A stretch of 64,000 nt of DNA from positions 1 to 64,000 of the forward strand of contig CAJTME010000005.1 of NCBI GenBank assembly GCA_910577315.1. Reading direction: 5' to 3'. Shown one piece after another: positions 47,958 through 57,018 of the stretch (position 1 is its first letter; every line of letters starts with the position of its first letter). The notes beneath the pieces were generated by a model that had not been told where the DNA came from, did no database searches, and saw only the letters and a program-made list of their open reading frames with translations. A program made the translations under genes and the position numbers. Origin of the DNA: an uncultured Muribaculaceae bacterium (GTDB lineage Bacteria > Bacteroidota > Bacteroidia > Bacteroidales > Muribaculaceae).

Positions 47958-49487
47958 TCAGAATGGAGCCTGTTCGTCGGCAGATGCGGGGGCAAGATTG
48001 GCCGTGCCTCCGCCAAAAGGATTGGCAGCCTGCGGCTCGGAAGCCGAGGCTCCGATGCGCGAGCGGGCCTCGCCCATCGACGACCCCATGTCGTCCCAGT
48101 TCTCGAACCGGGCAAACGAGGCGCGGAAACGGAGTTTAACGTCGTCCACCGAACCGCTGCGGTGCTTGGCTATGATGAACTGAGCCAGCCCGCGGATGTC
48201 GTTACCCTGGGCATCCTCGCCGCTGCGCGAGTAATATTCGGGGCGATGGATGAAGCAAACCATGTCGGCATCCTGTTCGATGGCGCCCGACTCACGGAGG
48301 TCGGACAGCTGGGGACGCTTGTCGTCGGAACGCGACTCGACCGATCGGTTGAGCTGTGACAGGGCCACGATAGGAATATTGAGCTCCTTGGCAAGCTGCT
48401 TGAGGTTACGCGATATCATCGAGACTTCCTGTTCGCGCGAACCGAATTTCATGCCCGAAGCGTTCATCAGCTGCAAATAGTCGATGATGATGAACTTCAC
48501 CTGCTTCTCGCGCACGAGGCGGCGGGCCTTGGTGCGGAGTTCGAACACAGACAGCGACGGAGTATCGTCGACATAAAGCGGGGCTCCGTACAATGCGTTC
48601 AGACGGGCCATCGTCTGCTGCCATTCCAGCTGGGTGAGCTGACCTGACTTGATTTTGGCGCCGTCAATCTCACACACGTTTGAAATGAGACGGTTGACCA
48701 GCTGCAAATTACTCATTTCAAGCGAGAAAATAGCAACCGGAATATTGAAGTTCACAGCCATGTTCTTGGCCATCGACAGCACGAACGCGGTCTTACCCAT
48801 CGCAGGACGGGCGGCGATGATGATGAGGTCGGAGTTCTGCCATCCCGAGGTCAGGCGGTCGAGTTCACGATAGCCTGATTCGAGACCGCTGAGGCCGGAT
48901 GTGCGCTGCGACGAGGCCTGCATCTGCGCCACCGCCTGCATGATGACCGGGTCGATCTGCGTGACGTCTTTCTTGACGTTACGCTGCGACAGCTCGAAAA
49001 GCTCGCCCTCGGTGACCTGCATCACCTCCTCGATGTCGTTGCTCTCGTCAAATGCGCTCGACTGCACTTTCGACCCAAAGGTTATCAGTTCGCGGGCAAG
49101 GTATTTCTGCATCACGATTTTGGCGTGATACTCGATGTGGGCTGCCGAGCCTATATTGGTTGTGAGACCGACGATAAACGCGCGGCCACCGGCCTTTTCC
49201 AACGTTTCGTTCTTCTCGAGCTGATTGATTACAGTGATGAAGTCGATGGGCTGCTGGGCGGCTCCGAGGGTTTGAATGGCCTCGTAGATAAGGCGGTGGG
49301 CCGGTTCATAGAACACCTCGGGACGAAGGGTGTCGCACACCGTGGTGTATGCATCCTTGGCAATGAGGAGCGCACCCAGCACGGCGGCCTCGGTGGCGAC
49401 GTCGCTCGGCGGCTTGAGCCCGGCAATGTCAAGTGCGGAGGGGCCGTCGTTTTTCTTGCGTGGGTTATACGGACGTTTCTCTTCCAT
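47958..49487 (-). CDS. dnaB: Replicative DNA helicase DnaB
   Basis: A 509-residue hexameric helicase of the replisome. The N-terminal domain begins near PPSDVATEAAVLGALLI; the RecA-like C-terminal domain has Walker A ARPAMGKTAF, Walker B FIIIDYLQLM and SQLNRSVESR. No intein is seen. The gene is 3 nt from the barrel-protein gene before it and 3 nt from the acyltransferase after it, so an essential replication gene is embedded in an envelope operon. Confidence 0.97.
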   Translation of the reverse strand: MEEKRPYNPRKKNDGPSALDIAGLKPPSDVATEAAVLGALLIAKDAYTTVCDTLRPEVFYEPAHRLIYEAIQTLGAAQQPIDFITVINQLEKNETLEKAGGRAFIVGLTTNIGSAAHIEYHAKIVMQKYLARELITFGSKVQSSAFDESNDIEEVMQVTEGELFELSQRNVKKDVTQIDPVIMQAVAQMQASSQRTSGLSGLESGYRELDRLTSGWQNSDLIIIAARPAMGKTAFVLSMAKNMAVNFNIPVAIFSLEMSNLQLVNRLISNVCEIDGAKIKSGQLTQLEWQQTMARLNALYGAPLYVDDTPSLSVFELRTKARRLVREKQVKFIIIDYLQLMNASGMKFGSREQEVSMISRNLKQLAKELNIPIVALSQLNRSVESRSDDKRPQLSDLRESGAIEQDADMVCFIHRPEYYSRSGEDAQGNDIRGLAQFIIAKHRSGSVDDVKLRFRASFARFENWDDMGSSMGEARSRIGASASEPQAANPFGGGTANLAPASADEQAPF

Positions 49488-49490
49488 GTA

Positions 49491-50192
49491 TTATTTCAGT
49501 CGGAAATTGTAGCCGAGACATACCTCGATCGAGGTGCAGCGCGAGGCGCTGAAAGTATCGGCCTTTGAGGAGTGGAAAATGTTGCCGAGCCCGAAATAAT
49601 AGCGGGCCTCGAGAGTGACGGAATGTCTCGGCCTAAGATAGAATTCCCCGCCGATGCCGGCGGTGATGCCATAGTCAAAGCGGTTTGCAACAGGCATGGC
49701 GAGCTGCTCGGTTTGCCTCGGACGCTCAGGCCAGCCGGTCACAGACGACAGATTGTTGTAGTCGAAATTAGCCGATATGGAACTTGACAGCATATATGAC
49801 AGCTCTGGGCCGAGATTTATGAAACACTTGGCGCGTTTTCCGCCGAAAATAATCTGGGTCATCACCGGCAGGTTGATATAGGTCAGCGACCTGGAGTATG
49901 AGAGCGGCGATTCCTCGAAGTTCTCTTTCCATCCACGCTGCACCCAGCCCAGTTCGGCCACCAGTCCGAAAAGCTTTTCTTCCGTATAGCGGAACGTTAC
50001 AGCACCGGTCGAGCCAAGCAGCCAGCCCTGCGGCACGGAAGGCGACAGGTCGAGACGCCCCAGCGAGACGCCGGCCCGGCCACCGATTGATATGCGCGGA
50101 ACATAATGGGTCTGAGCCTTGGCCACGCCTGGCACAGCCACGGTGACGGCAAGGGCAACAGCGCCCAACAAAGTCTTTAACTTACCCGACAT
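49491..50192 (-). CDS. Outer-membrane beta-barrel protein, PorT-like
   Basis: A 233-residue exported protein with a signal peptide of about 26 residues (ending AKAQ), then alternating amphipathic strands (RISIGGRAGVSLGRLDLSP, YINLPVMTQIIFG, ARYYFGLGNIF) and a final strand CLGYNFRLK, as in the eight-stranded PorT/OmpA-like barrels common in Bacteroidetes. Specific role unknown. It lies 4 nt after the LysM protein gene and 3 nt before dnaB. Confidence 0.8.
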   Translation of the reverse strand: MSGKLKTLLGAVALAVTVAVPGVAKAQTHYVPRISIGGRAGVSLGRLDLSPSVPQGWLLGSTGAVTFRYTEEKLFGLVAELGWVQRGWKENFEESPLSYSRSLTYINLPVMTQIIFGGKRAKCFINLGPELSYMLSSSISANFDYNNLSSVTGWPERPRQTEQLAMPVANRFDYGITAGIGGEFYLRPRHSVTLEARYYFGLGNIFHSSKADTFSASRCTSIEVCLGYNFRLK

Positions 50193-50196
50193 CGGC

Positions 50197-52029
50197 TCAA
50201 AGCACTTTTACCGACACAGAATCGCCCGGCAGGAAGCGGACAATGTACAGGCACTGGTTCACGAGACCGTCAGGACGGGTTATACTTCCGTCGGAATCGT
50301 TGCCCATGCTGTTGTCGAACAGGAACGATGACTGCAAGCCTCGGAAAATCGGCTGACCGGTGGGGAGGAACTCGGCTTCGTTGGCATTGATGTCGGTGAG
50401 GAGATAGCGGGCTATGTCGTAACCGAGCAATGCCTGGGAGGGGACCTGTTCCATAGGAGCGGCGCCATACTCGCGCTCAAATTCCTCAAGGAAACGATGG
50501 GTGGCCTCATCACGCTCGTCACAGTAGAAGCGCGAATAGATTGTGGCGTTCAGACGGTGCAGATTTTCGGCGGCATCACCTCGGAAAGTGGTCCAGTCGG
50601 GATAGCCGAAAAGAGCGACATCGTCTGCCACAGCAAATTCATCACGCAAGGTGAGAAGCGTACGGGCAAACTTATTGAATTCGCCGAGCGAGCCCGACGC
50701 GGGAATAAACACGTATCGTGAAGCGCGGTCGAGGTCGGCTACATCGGCAACGTTGAGCATACCGTCATACACAAGCTCCATAGGCTCTATGCCTTCCGAA
50801 GCATAGCGCTCGCGGAGGTAGTTGGTGAAAGGCACCTTCTCGCCACGTCCGCCCTTCGACGCGAGGAAAACGGGAGTGTAACCCTCATAATCGGAGATAA
50901 GAGCCTCGGCAGCCTTGGCATACATAAGCTGGGCGGGAATGTAGGTCTGGAGTATCTGAGGATTGTCGATATAGGAAGTATCCTGCACTGCGCACAGATT
51001 CATGACGTATGCGTCGAGGCCGGCTGCTCCAATCAGGGCTGCCTCGAAGGATGCATGGTCTTCGGGAGCGATGATTACATCGGCATCCTTGACATCATCC
51101 TTGGCCATGATGGATGCAATCTCGCCAACGGAACCCTTGGTGTCGTGGAACTGAATCTTCACAGGCGAATCGCCGTTGTTGAGCGATTTCGCACCCAAGA
51201 GGAAGCCTCGGGTGAAATCAGTTGCAGAACGCGCCTGACGTCCAGGCTGTTCCTCGTCAAGCATGAGCGGCAGCAACACGGCTACAACCGTCTCGACTGA
51301 ATCAACGTACTCAGGCGTGATTTCAACGATGGGAGGGTTGACAGGGCGAAGACGGCGTTCCTCATCGGGATAGACCACGGGAGCAACCTCAGCCATTTCG
51401 GTAGTGTCGCCGGTATTGTCAATAGTTACAATCGGGGGATTGACAGGGCGCAGGCGACGCTCGGTGTCGGGAGGGGTGACAGGAGCGACGGGTTCCTCAA
51501 CCTCCTGAGCCGGTTCCTCGACCTGGATTGCAGGCTGTTCGACTGGCGCGGCGGCATGCGAGGCCACGTTAGCATCCTCTTCCGATGCGGGAATAAGCAA
51601 AATGTCTCCGGCCTTCACCCCCGCATTCGCACTGGGATTGAGAGCGGCAATCTGGTCGGGGGTCACGCCAAAACGATAGGCGATGCCAAAAAGAGTCTCG
51701 TTGCGCTGCACTTTATAGTGGAGCGGACCCGTGGACTCGGTGTGAGCCTCCTCTCCATCAGAAAACACCGATGAAAATTCCCTGACTGGAAGGTAAATGG
51801 TCATTCCCATGCGAATGCCGTCAGAAGCAGCTGGATTGGTGCGTAGAATGTCGTCACGGGTTATGCCAAGTTTCTGCGCCACGTCCATGAGCGATTCGTT
51901 TCTCTGCACTGTATAATAGTAGTAGTCTGTGCCGTTGACCCGCTTGACAGGCAGTTCAATGGCAAAAGCGCCAAGCGATACTGCGCCCAGGGCGGCACCG
52001 AACAAGATATTCCGAAATGATTTTTTCAT
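50197..52029 (-). CDS. Two LysM domains fused to a periplasmic-binding-type domain
   Basis: A 610-residue exported protein. After the signal (about residues 1-23) come two LysM domains, YYTVQRNESLMDVAQKLGI (about 38-82) and YKVQRNETLFGIAYRFGVT (about 103-147), which bind glycan. A Pro/Glu/Val-rich linker repeats ERRLRPVNPPIV twice. From about 245 to the end there is a Peripla_BP_6-like domain (VVAVLLPLMLD, KIQFHDTKGS, FIPASGSLGEFNKFA). It could sense a wall-derived ligand or be structural. First gene of the dnaB operon. Confidence 0.87.
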   Translation of the reverse strand: MKKSFRNILFGAALGAVSLGAFAIELPVKRVNGTDYYYYTVQRNESLMDVAQKLGITRDDILRTNPAASDGIRMGMTIYLPVREFSSVFSDGEEAHTESTGPLHYKVQRNETLFGIAYRFGVTPDQIAALNPSANAGVKAGDILLIPASEEDANVASHAAAPVEQPAIQVEEPAQEVEEPVAPVTPPDTERRLRPVNPPIVTIDNTGDTTEMAEVAPVVYPDEERRLRPVNPPIVEITPEYVDSVETVVAVLLPLMLDEEQPGRQARSATDFTRGFLLGAKSLNNGDSPVKIQFHDTKGSVGEIASIMAKDDVKDADVIIAPEDHASFEAALIGAAGLDAYVMNLCAVQDTSYIDNPQILQTYIPAQLMYAKAAEALISDYEGYTPVFLASKGGRGEKVPFTNYLRERYASEGIEPMELVYDGMLNVADVADLDRASRYVFIPASGSLGEFNKFARTLLTLRDEFAVADDVALFGYPDWTTFRGDAAENLHRLNATIYSRFYCDERDEATHRFLEEFEREYGAAPMEQVPSQALLGYDIARYLLTDINANEAEFLPTGQPIFRGLQSSFLFDNSMGNDSDGSITRPDGLVNQCLYIVRFLPGDSVSVKVL

Positions 52030-52051
52030 CTTCGTAAAGGATAATTGTTTG

Positions 52052-52059
52052 CAAAGATA
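52052..52059 (-). promoter_or_regulatory. -7 box TATCTTTG of LysM-dnaB operon
   Basis: The minus strand reads TATCTTTG, 22 nt before the ATG at 52029. It would drive four genes, down to the acyltransferase. Confidence 0.6.
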
Positions 52060-52112
52060 GTAAATTTAATTCAAAAGTCGCAATTTCCTATATAAAAGAC
52101 TTCCGACAAATG

Positions 52113-52155
52113 ACAATCGCCATCCTGCAAAACATCGTTGCGGGACGGCGATTGT
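52113..52155 (-). terminator. Terminator after nhaA
   Basis: ACAATCGCC (52113-52121) pairs with GGCGATTGT (52147-52155), with further pairing inside (TCC/GGA, GC/GC). It is 27 nt after the nhaA stop on the minus strand. Confidence 0.75.
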
Positions 52156-52181
52156 GTTGTGTATATCGTCAACAGCGGATG

Positions 52182-53546
52182 TCAGGCATTCGCATCACCT
52201 TTCGGAAGGGTGTAGTGCAGCCAGATATAGCCGAGGACACCCGAGAGCACGGAGCCAATCACGATGCCGAGTTTGGCATGGTTGAGCAAATCGTGCATGT
52301 GGGCGCTGGCACCGCCGAACGACAGCGTTGCGATGAATATCGAGACTGTGAATCCGATACCGCCGAGCATCGACACCGATGCGAGCATCGACCAGGTGGA
52401 GTTGGCCGGCATGGGAGCGAGCTTGAGCTTGATGGCAAGCCACGAGAACGAGAAGATACCGACGAATTTGCCGACGAGCAAGCCGCAGATGATAGCCAGC
52501 GATACGCCTTCGAAAGCTGACACAGGCTCCATGTCGAGGAGGTAGATGCCGGCATTGGCAAAGGCAAAAAGAGGGATGATGAAGTAGTTGACCAAGGGGT
52601 GAAGATTGTCTTCAAGCTCCTGCAAGGGCGAGATGACCTTGTCTGAGGCATGCTCGACTTCCTTGAGCCAGTTCATCTGTTCGGGGGTGAGGATGGTTCG
52701 CTTGGAAAGGGCCTCCTCGCCTTCGGCCACGGTGAAATGATCCATCGACTTCTTGATCATCTTGATGTATTTCATCGGTTCGAACACGGGCTTGGCGGGA
52801 ACGGTGAAGGCCACCAGCACACCCGCAATGGTGGGATGGATGCCAGAGTTGAGGAAAAGGAACCACACCACGGCGCCAAGCACGAAATAGAATCCTTTGC
52901 TCTGTATGCTCATCACCCCGCCGAGGGCAAGGATTGCAAGGAATCCAGCGGCCACGAGCAGATAGACAAGCTCGATGTTCGACGAATAGCAGGTGGCGAT
53001 GACAATGATGCCGCCGATGTCATCGGCCACGGCAAGAGTGGTGAGGAATATTTTAAGTGACACCGGCACACGGCTGCCGAGCATGGCGAGAACACCTATC
53101 GAGAAAGCGATGTCGGTGGCCATGGGGATGGCCGCACCCCCGCTGTAATCGGTGCCGGCGCTGAACCATGAGAATATTAGCACCGGCATAACCATGCCGC
53201 CTATTGCGCCGATAATCGGGAGCAGGGCCTTGCGGAACGAAGAAAGTTCGCCAACGAGTACCTCGCGCTTGATCTCAAGACCAATCGAGAAGAAGAAAAT
53301 GGCCATGAGCGCATCGTTGATGAACGCAAGGAGGTTCATCGGATGGCCTCCGTGGCTGAACACGTTGAAATCGCCTATCTGGAGCCGCACTGGCTGGGTC
53401 CAGAAGTCAAGGTAATAGCCGCTGAGCGCAGGAACATTCACCACAATGAGCGCGAGGGTGGTCGCCACAATGAGGATGTTGCTGCCGGTTGCATGGCGGC
53501 GGATGGCCTGTTGGGCCGCGTAGAAAATGTTGTTGTTATTGCTCAT
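52182..53546 (-). CDS. nhaA: Na+/H+ antiporter NhaA
   Basis: A 454-residue inner-membrane antiporter with about 12 helices. The NhaA hallmarks are FFFSIGLEIKREVLVGELS, the ATDIAFSIGVLAMLG stretch and LAVADDIGGIIVIA with the paired aspartates that carry Na+ and H+. An insert in the middle (about residues 270-310, charged, KKSMDHFTVAEGEEALSK) makes it longer than the E. coli protein (388). The ATG at 53546 (MSNNNN) is preferred to upstream codons. It lies 31 nt after lepA. Confidence 0.95.
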   Translation of the reverse strand: MSNNNNIFYAAQQAIRRHATGSNILIVATTLALIVVNVPALSGYYLDFWTQPVRLQIGDFNVFSHGGHPMNLLAFINDALMAIFFFSIGLEIKREVLVGELSSFRKALLPIIGAIGGMVMPVLIFSWFSAGTDYSGGAAIPMATDIAFSIGVLAMLGSRVPVSLKIFLTTLAVADDIGGIIVIATCYSSNIELVYLLVAAGFLAILALGGVMSIQSKGFYFVLGAVVWFLFLNSGIHPTIAGVLVAFTVPAKPVFEPMKYIKMIKKSMDHFTVAEGEEALSKRTILTPEQMNWLKEVEHASDKVISPLQELEDNLHPLVNYFIIPLFAFANAGIYLLDMEPVSAFEGVSLAIICGLLVGKFVGIFSFSWLAIKLKLAPMPANSTWSMLASVSMLGGIGFTVSIFIATLSFGGASAHMHDLLNHAKLGIVIGSVLSGVLGYIWLHYTLPKGDANA

Positions 53547-53577
53547 GACAGTTGTTTTAGAGCGTGTTTGGTGGGGA

Positions 53578-55368
53578 TTAGTCAAGTTTGAGGACTGCGA
53601 GGAAAGCTTTCTGCGGCACTTCTACAGAACCGATCTGCTTCATGCGTTTCTTGCCCTTCTTCTGTTTCTCGAGCAGCTTGCGCTTTCGGGAAATATCGCC
53701 GCCGTAACACTTGGCCGTCACGTCCTTACGAACGGCCTTGACAGTCTCACGCGCAATGATTTTTGCCCCGATGGCAGCCTGGATGGCTATGTCGAACTGC
53801 TGGCGAGGAATAAGTTCCTTGAGTTTCTCGCACATGCGGCGCCCGAACGTAAGGGCATTGTCGGCATGGGTGAGTGTGGAAAGTGCGTCGACGCTTTCAC
53901 CGTTGAGAAGTATGTCAAGCTTGACAAGCTTCGACTCGCGGAAACCGTGAATATGGTAGTCGAACGAGGCGTACCCTTTCGATATGCTCTTGAGTTTGTC
54001 GTAGAAATCAATTACGATTTCGCCGAGGGGCATATCGAAGGTCAGTTCCATGCGGTGACCACCCGAGATATATTCCTGTTTAACGAGCTCGCCGCGCTTG
54101 CCGAGGCAGAGGGTCATGATGGGGCCGATGAATTCGGGGGTGGTGATGACGCTGGCGCGGATATACGGTTCCTCGATATGGTCGATGAGGGTGACATCTG
54201 GCAAACCCGACGGGTTGTGCACTTCGGTCATGTTACCCTTTTTGTCATAGACGCGGTACGACACGTTGGGGACGGTTGTGATTACGTCCATGTCGAATTC
54301 GCGGCCAAGGCGCTCCTGAATTATCTCCATATGGAGCAACCCGAGGAAGCCGCAGCGGAAACCGAAGCCCAGCGCGGCAGATGATTCGGGCGAGAATGTG
54401 AGCGAGGCATCGTTGAGCTGAAGTTTCTCCAGCGAGGCGCGCAGGTTCTCGAAATCTTCCGTTTCGATGGGATACACACCAGCAAACACCATGGGCTTGA
54501 CTTCCTGGAAACCCTTGATGGCCTCGGCACAGGGACGGTCGACGTGGGTGATGGTGTCGCCCACCTTCACCTCGCGCGAGTTCTTTATGCCCGAGATGAT
54601 ATAGCCCACGTTGCCGGCTGAAAGCTCCTTACGGGGCGACAGGTCAAGCTTCAACACACCAATTTCGTCGGCATGATATTCCTTGCCGGTGGCCACGAAC
54701 TTCACGAAGTCGTTGGTGCGGATGGTTCCGTTCTGTATCTTGAAATATGCGATGATTCCGCGGAAGGGGTTGAACACCGAGTCAAAGATAAGGGCCTCGA
54801 GCGGCGCATCGGGATCGCCCTTTGGGGCCGGGATGCGCTCGATGATGGCGTCAAGAATATCGGGGATACCCATGCCGGTCTTGCCGCTGGCGCGGATTAT
54901 GTCGTCATGGTCGCAGCCCAGCAGTTCAACAATCTGGTCAGCGACTTCCTCGGGGTTTGCCGAGTCGAGGTCGCATTTGTTCAGCACAGGAATAATCTCG
55001 AGGTCATTGTCGATGGCCATATAGAGATTGGAAATTGTCTGCGCCTGGATGCCCTGGGTGGCGTCCACGATGAGCAACGCACCCTCGCATGCAGCGATTG
55101 AGCGCGACACCTCATAGGAAAAGTCGACGTGGCCCGGAGTGTCAATCAGGTTGAGCGTGAATTTCTCGCCACCGTGGGCATACTCCATCTGGATGGCATG
55201 GCTCTTGATGGTGATGCCGCGTTCGCGCTCGAGATCCATGTCGTCGAGCACCTGGGCCTCCATGTCCTTGGCCGAGATGGTATTGGTGTATTCAAGCAGG
55301 CGGTCGGCCAAAGTCGACTTGCCGTGGTCGATATGTGCAATTATACAGAAGTTGCGAATATTTTTCAT
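53578..55368 (-). CDS. lepA: Elongation factor 4 (LepA)
   Basis: A 596-residue translational GTPase that acts on stalled or assembling ribosomes. It shows G1 [16 protein letters not shown], switch [12 protein letters not shown]3 [13 protein letters not shown]4 NKCDL and the LepA-specific C-terminal domain with [20 protein letters not shown]. Length is normal. It is upstream of nhaA on the minus strand, with its own promoter box. Confidence 0.98.
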   Translation of the reverse strand: MKNIRNFCIIAHIDHGKSTLADRLLEYTNTISAKDMEAQVLDDMDLERERGITIKSHAIQMEYAHGGEKFTLNLIDTPGHVDFSYEVSRSIAACEGALLIVDATQGIQAQTISNLYMAIDNDLEIIPVLNKCDLDSANPEEVADQIVELLGCDHDDIIRASGKTGMGIPDILDAIIERIPAPKGDPDAPLEALIFDSVFNPFRGIIAYFKIQNGTIRTNDFVKFVATGKEYHADEIGVLKLDLSPRKELSAGNVGYIISGIKNSREVKVGDTITHVDRPCAEAIKGFQEVKPMVFAGVYPIETEDFENLRASLEKLQLNDASLTFSPESSAALGFGFRCGFLGLLHMEIIQERLGREFDMDVITTVPNVSYRVYDKKGNMTEVHNPSGLPDVTLIDHIEEPYIRASVITTPEFIGPIMTLCLGKRGELVKQEYISGGHRMELTFDMPLGEIVIDFYDKLKSISKGYASFDYHIHGFRESKLVKLDILLNGESVDALSTLTHADNALTFGRRMCEKLKELIPRQQFDIAIQAAIGAKIIARETVKAVRKDVTAKCYGGDISRKRKLLEKQKKGKKRMKQIGSVEVPQKAFLAVLKLD

Positions 55369-55387
55369 TCCGATTTCAAATAATCGA

Positions 55388-55395
55388 CAAAGTTA
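55388..55395 (-). promoter_or_regulatory. -7 box TAACTTTG of lepA
   Basis: TAACTTTG on the minus strand, 19 nt before the ATG at 55368. No clear -33 TTTG. Confidence 0.6.
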
Positions 55396-55431
55396 CGAAA
55401 AAAAAGTGAGACTACTAACCTCGGACCGTAA

Positions 55432-55477
55432 CTCCAAATGCCTAATTCCAAATTCCTAATTTCTAATTCCTAATTCC
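55432..55477. repeat. CTAATTCC-type simple repeat
   Basis: Five or so units of CTAATTCC or CTAATTTC, with AAATTCC variants, lie between lepA and the oxidoreductase. The stop codon of the oxidoreductase gene (TAG at complement 55456-55458) is inside the block. Confidence 0.85.
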
Positions 55478-57018
55478 CTCGCCGTGTTTATTCCGTCGAT
55501 TGCCGCCGATACTATTCCGCCGGCATATCCGGCGCCCTCTCCGACTGGATAAAGGCCTTCAATCTCCACATGGCGACGGGTGGCGTTGTCGCGGGGAATA
55601 CGCACCGGTGCCGACGTGCGCGTCTCGTCACCGATGAGAGCCGCCTCGGAAGTAAGGAATCCCCGGGCCTTGCGTCCAAATTCGGCCAGGCCTTTTTGCA
55701 GGCGCGTGGCTATGAACGGTGGCAGAATCTGGTCGATGCGTCCTGACTTGACGCCTGGGGCATAAGATGACTGGGGGAGCGACTTGCTGGGACGCGAAGC
55801 CACAAAGTCGGTCATGCGCTGGGCCGGGGCAGTCTGGGTCTGACCGGCTGCCTCAAAAAATGCCGTCTCGATGTCCTGCTGGAAGTGCATCATCTTCAAC
55901 GGACCGAATTTATCATATTCGGGCAAATCCTCGGGCAAGACTTCAACGACCATTCCTGAATTGGCCCAGCGGGTGCCGCGGTTTGACGGCGACATGCCGT
56001 TGACAACAAGCTGTCCGGGTTCGCTGGCAGCCGGAATTATGACTCCACCCGGGCACATGCAGAACGAATACACCGCGCGCCCGTCGACACGTGTCAGCAT
56101 GGAATACTCAGCTGCGGGAAGGTATTTGCCACGTCCGCGGGGGGAGTGGTACTGAATTTGGTCGATGAGCTGCTGGGGATGTTCAAGGCGGACGCCCACA
56201 GCTATACCTTTGGGCTCCATGGCGACGTTGCGTTCGAGCAACATACGGTAGACATCGCGGGCCGAATGGCCTGTGGCCAGTATGACGGGACCTCGGTATT
56301 CGCTGCCGTCGGCCGTAACCACACCTTCGACGCGATTGCCATCACTATTCATGACAAGGTCGGTGACGCGGCATCCGAACCGAACCTCGCCGCCGTGGTC
56401 TATGATTGTCTGGCGCATGGCCTTGATGATTACGGGCAGTCGGTCGGTGCCTATATGTGGATGCGCGTCGATAAGGATGTCGTCGCTGGCACCGTGGGCG
56501 TGGAAAATCTGGAGCACTTTATTGACGGGGCCGCGTTTTGTGCTGCGGGTGTATAGCTTCCCGTCAGAGAAAGCTCCTGCCCCACCCTCGCCGAAGCAGT
56601 AGTTCGAGTCGGGGTCGACGATTCCCTCGCGGCTGATGGCTGCCATGTCGCGGCGCCGGGCATCGACGTCCTTGCCGCGTTCGAGCACGATTGGCTTACG
56701 GCCAAGTTCGATAAGCTCGAGAGCGGCGAACAGTCCTGCAGGGCCTGCGCCCACGATTATCACAGGCTCCGCGCCGCTCACATCGGGATATTGCACCGGC
56801 TCATAACGGCGGTAGGATTCTTCCACCTCATCTATATGGAGCTGGATGGTGAGGTTGACCATTACCCTGCGCTGGCGGGCGTCAATCGAGCGACGGAGGA
56901 TGTCGACGCGGCGTATACGGTTTGCGTCGATGTCGAGGGCGGTAGATGCCGCCACCGCGAGGCGGGTTGGCTCGCCGGCCACTTCAGGAGCGAGGCGAAG
57001 TTGTATCTGTTGGAGCAT
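55456..57018 (-). CDS. FAD-dependent oxidoreductase of COG2509 type
   Basis: A 520-residue flavoprotein of unknown substrate. The N-terminal about 80 residues form a small domain; the FAD motif VIIVGAGPAGLFAALELIELG is at about 86-106; GEGGAGAFSDGKLYTRS and ATGHSARDVYRMLLE follow, typical of this uncharacterised dehydrogenase family. The final GIRN and stop are read from a simple repeat. The gene overlaps the MATE gene before it by 35 nt, which suggests coupled translation. Confidence 0.87.
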   Translation of the reverse strand: MLQQIQLRLAPEVAGEPTRLAVAASTALDIDANRIRRVDILRRSIDARQRRVMVNLTIQLHIDEVEESYRRYEPVQYPDVSGAEPVIIVGAGPAGLFAALELIELGRKPIVLERGKDVDARRRDMAAISREGIVDPDSNYCFGEGGAGAFSDGKLYTRSTKRGPVNKVLQIFHAHGASDDILIDAHPHIGTDRLPVIIKAMRQTIIDHGGEVRFGCRVTDLVMNSDGNRVEGVVTADGSEYRGPVILATGHSARDVYRMLLERNVAMEPKGIAVGVRLEHPQQLIDQIQYHSPRGRGKYLPAAEYSMLTRVDGRAVYSFCMCPGGVIIPAASEPGQLVVNGMSPSNRGTRWANSGMVVEVLPEDLPEYDKFGPLKMMHFQQDIETAFFEAAGQTQTAPAQRMTDFVASRPSKSLPQSSYAPGVKSGRIDQILPPFIATRLQKGLAEFGRKARGFLTSEAALIGDETRTSAPVRIPRDNATRRHVEIEGLYPVGEGAGYAGGIVSAAIDGINTARELGIRN

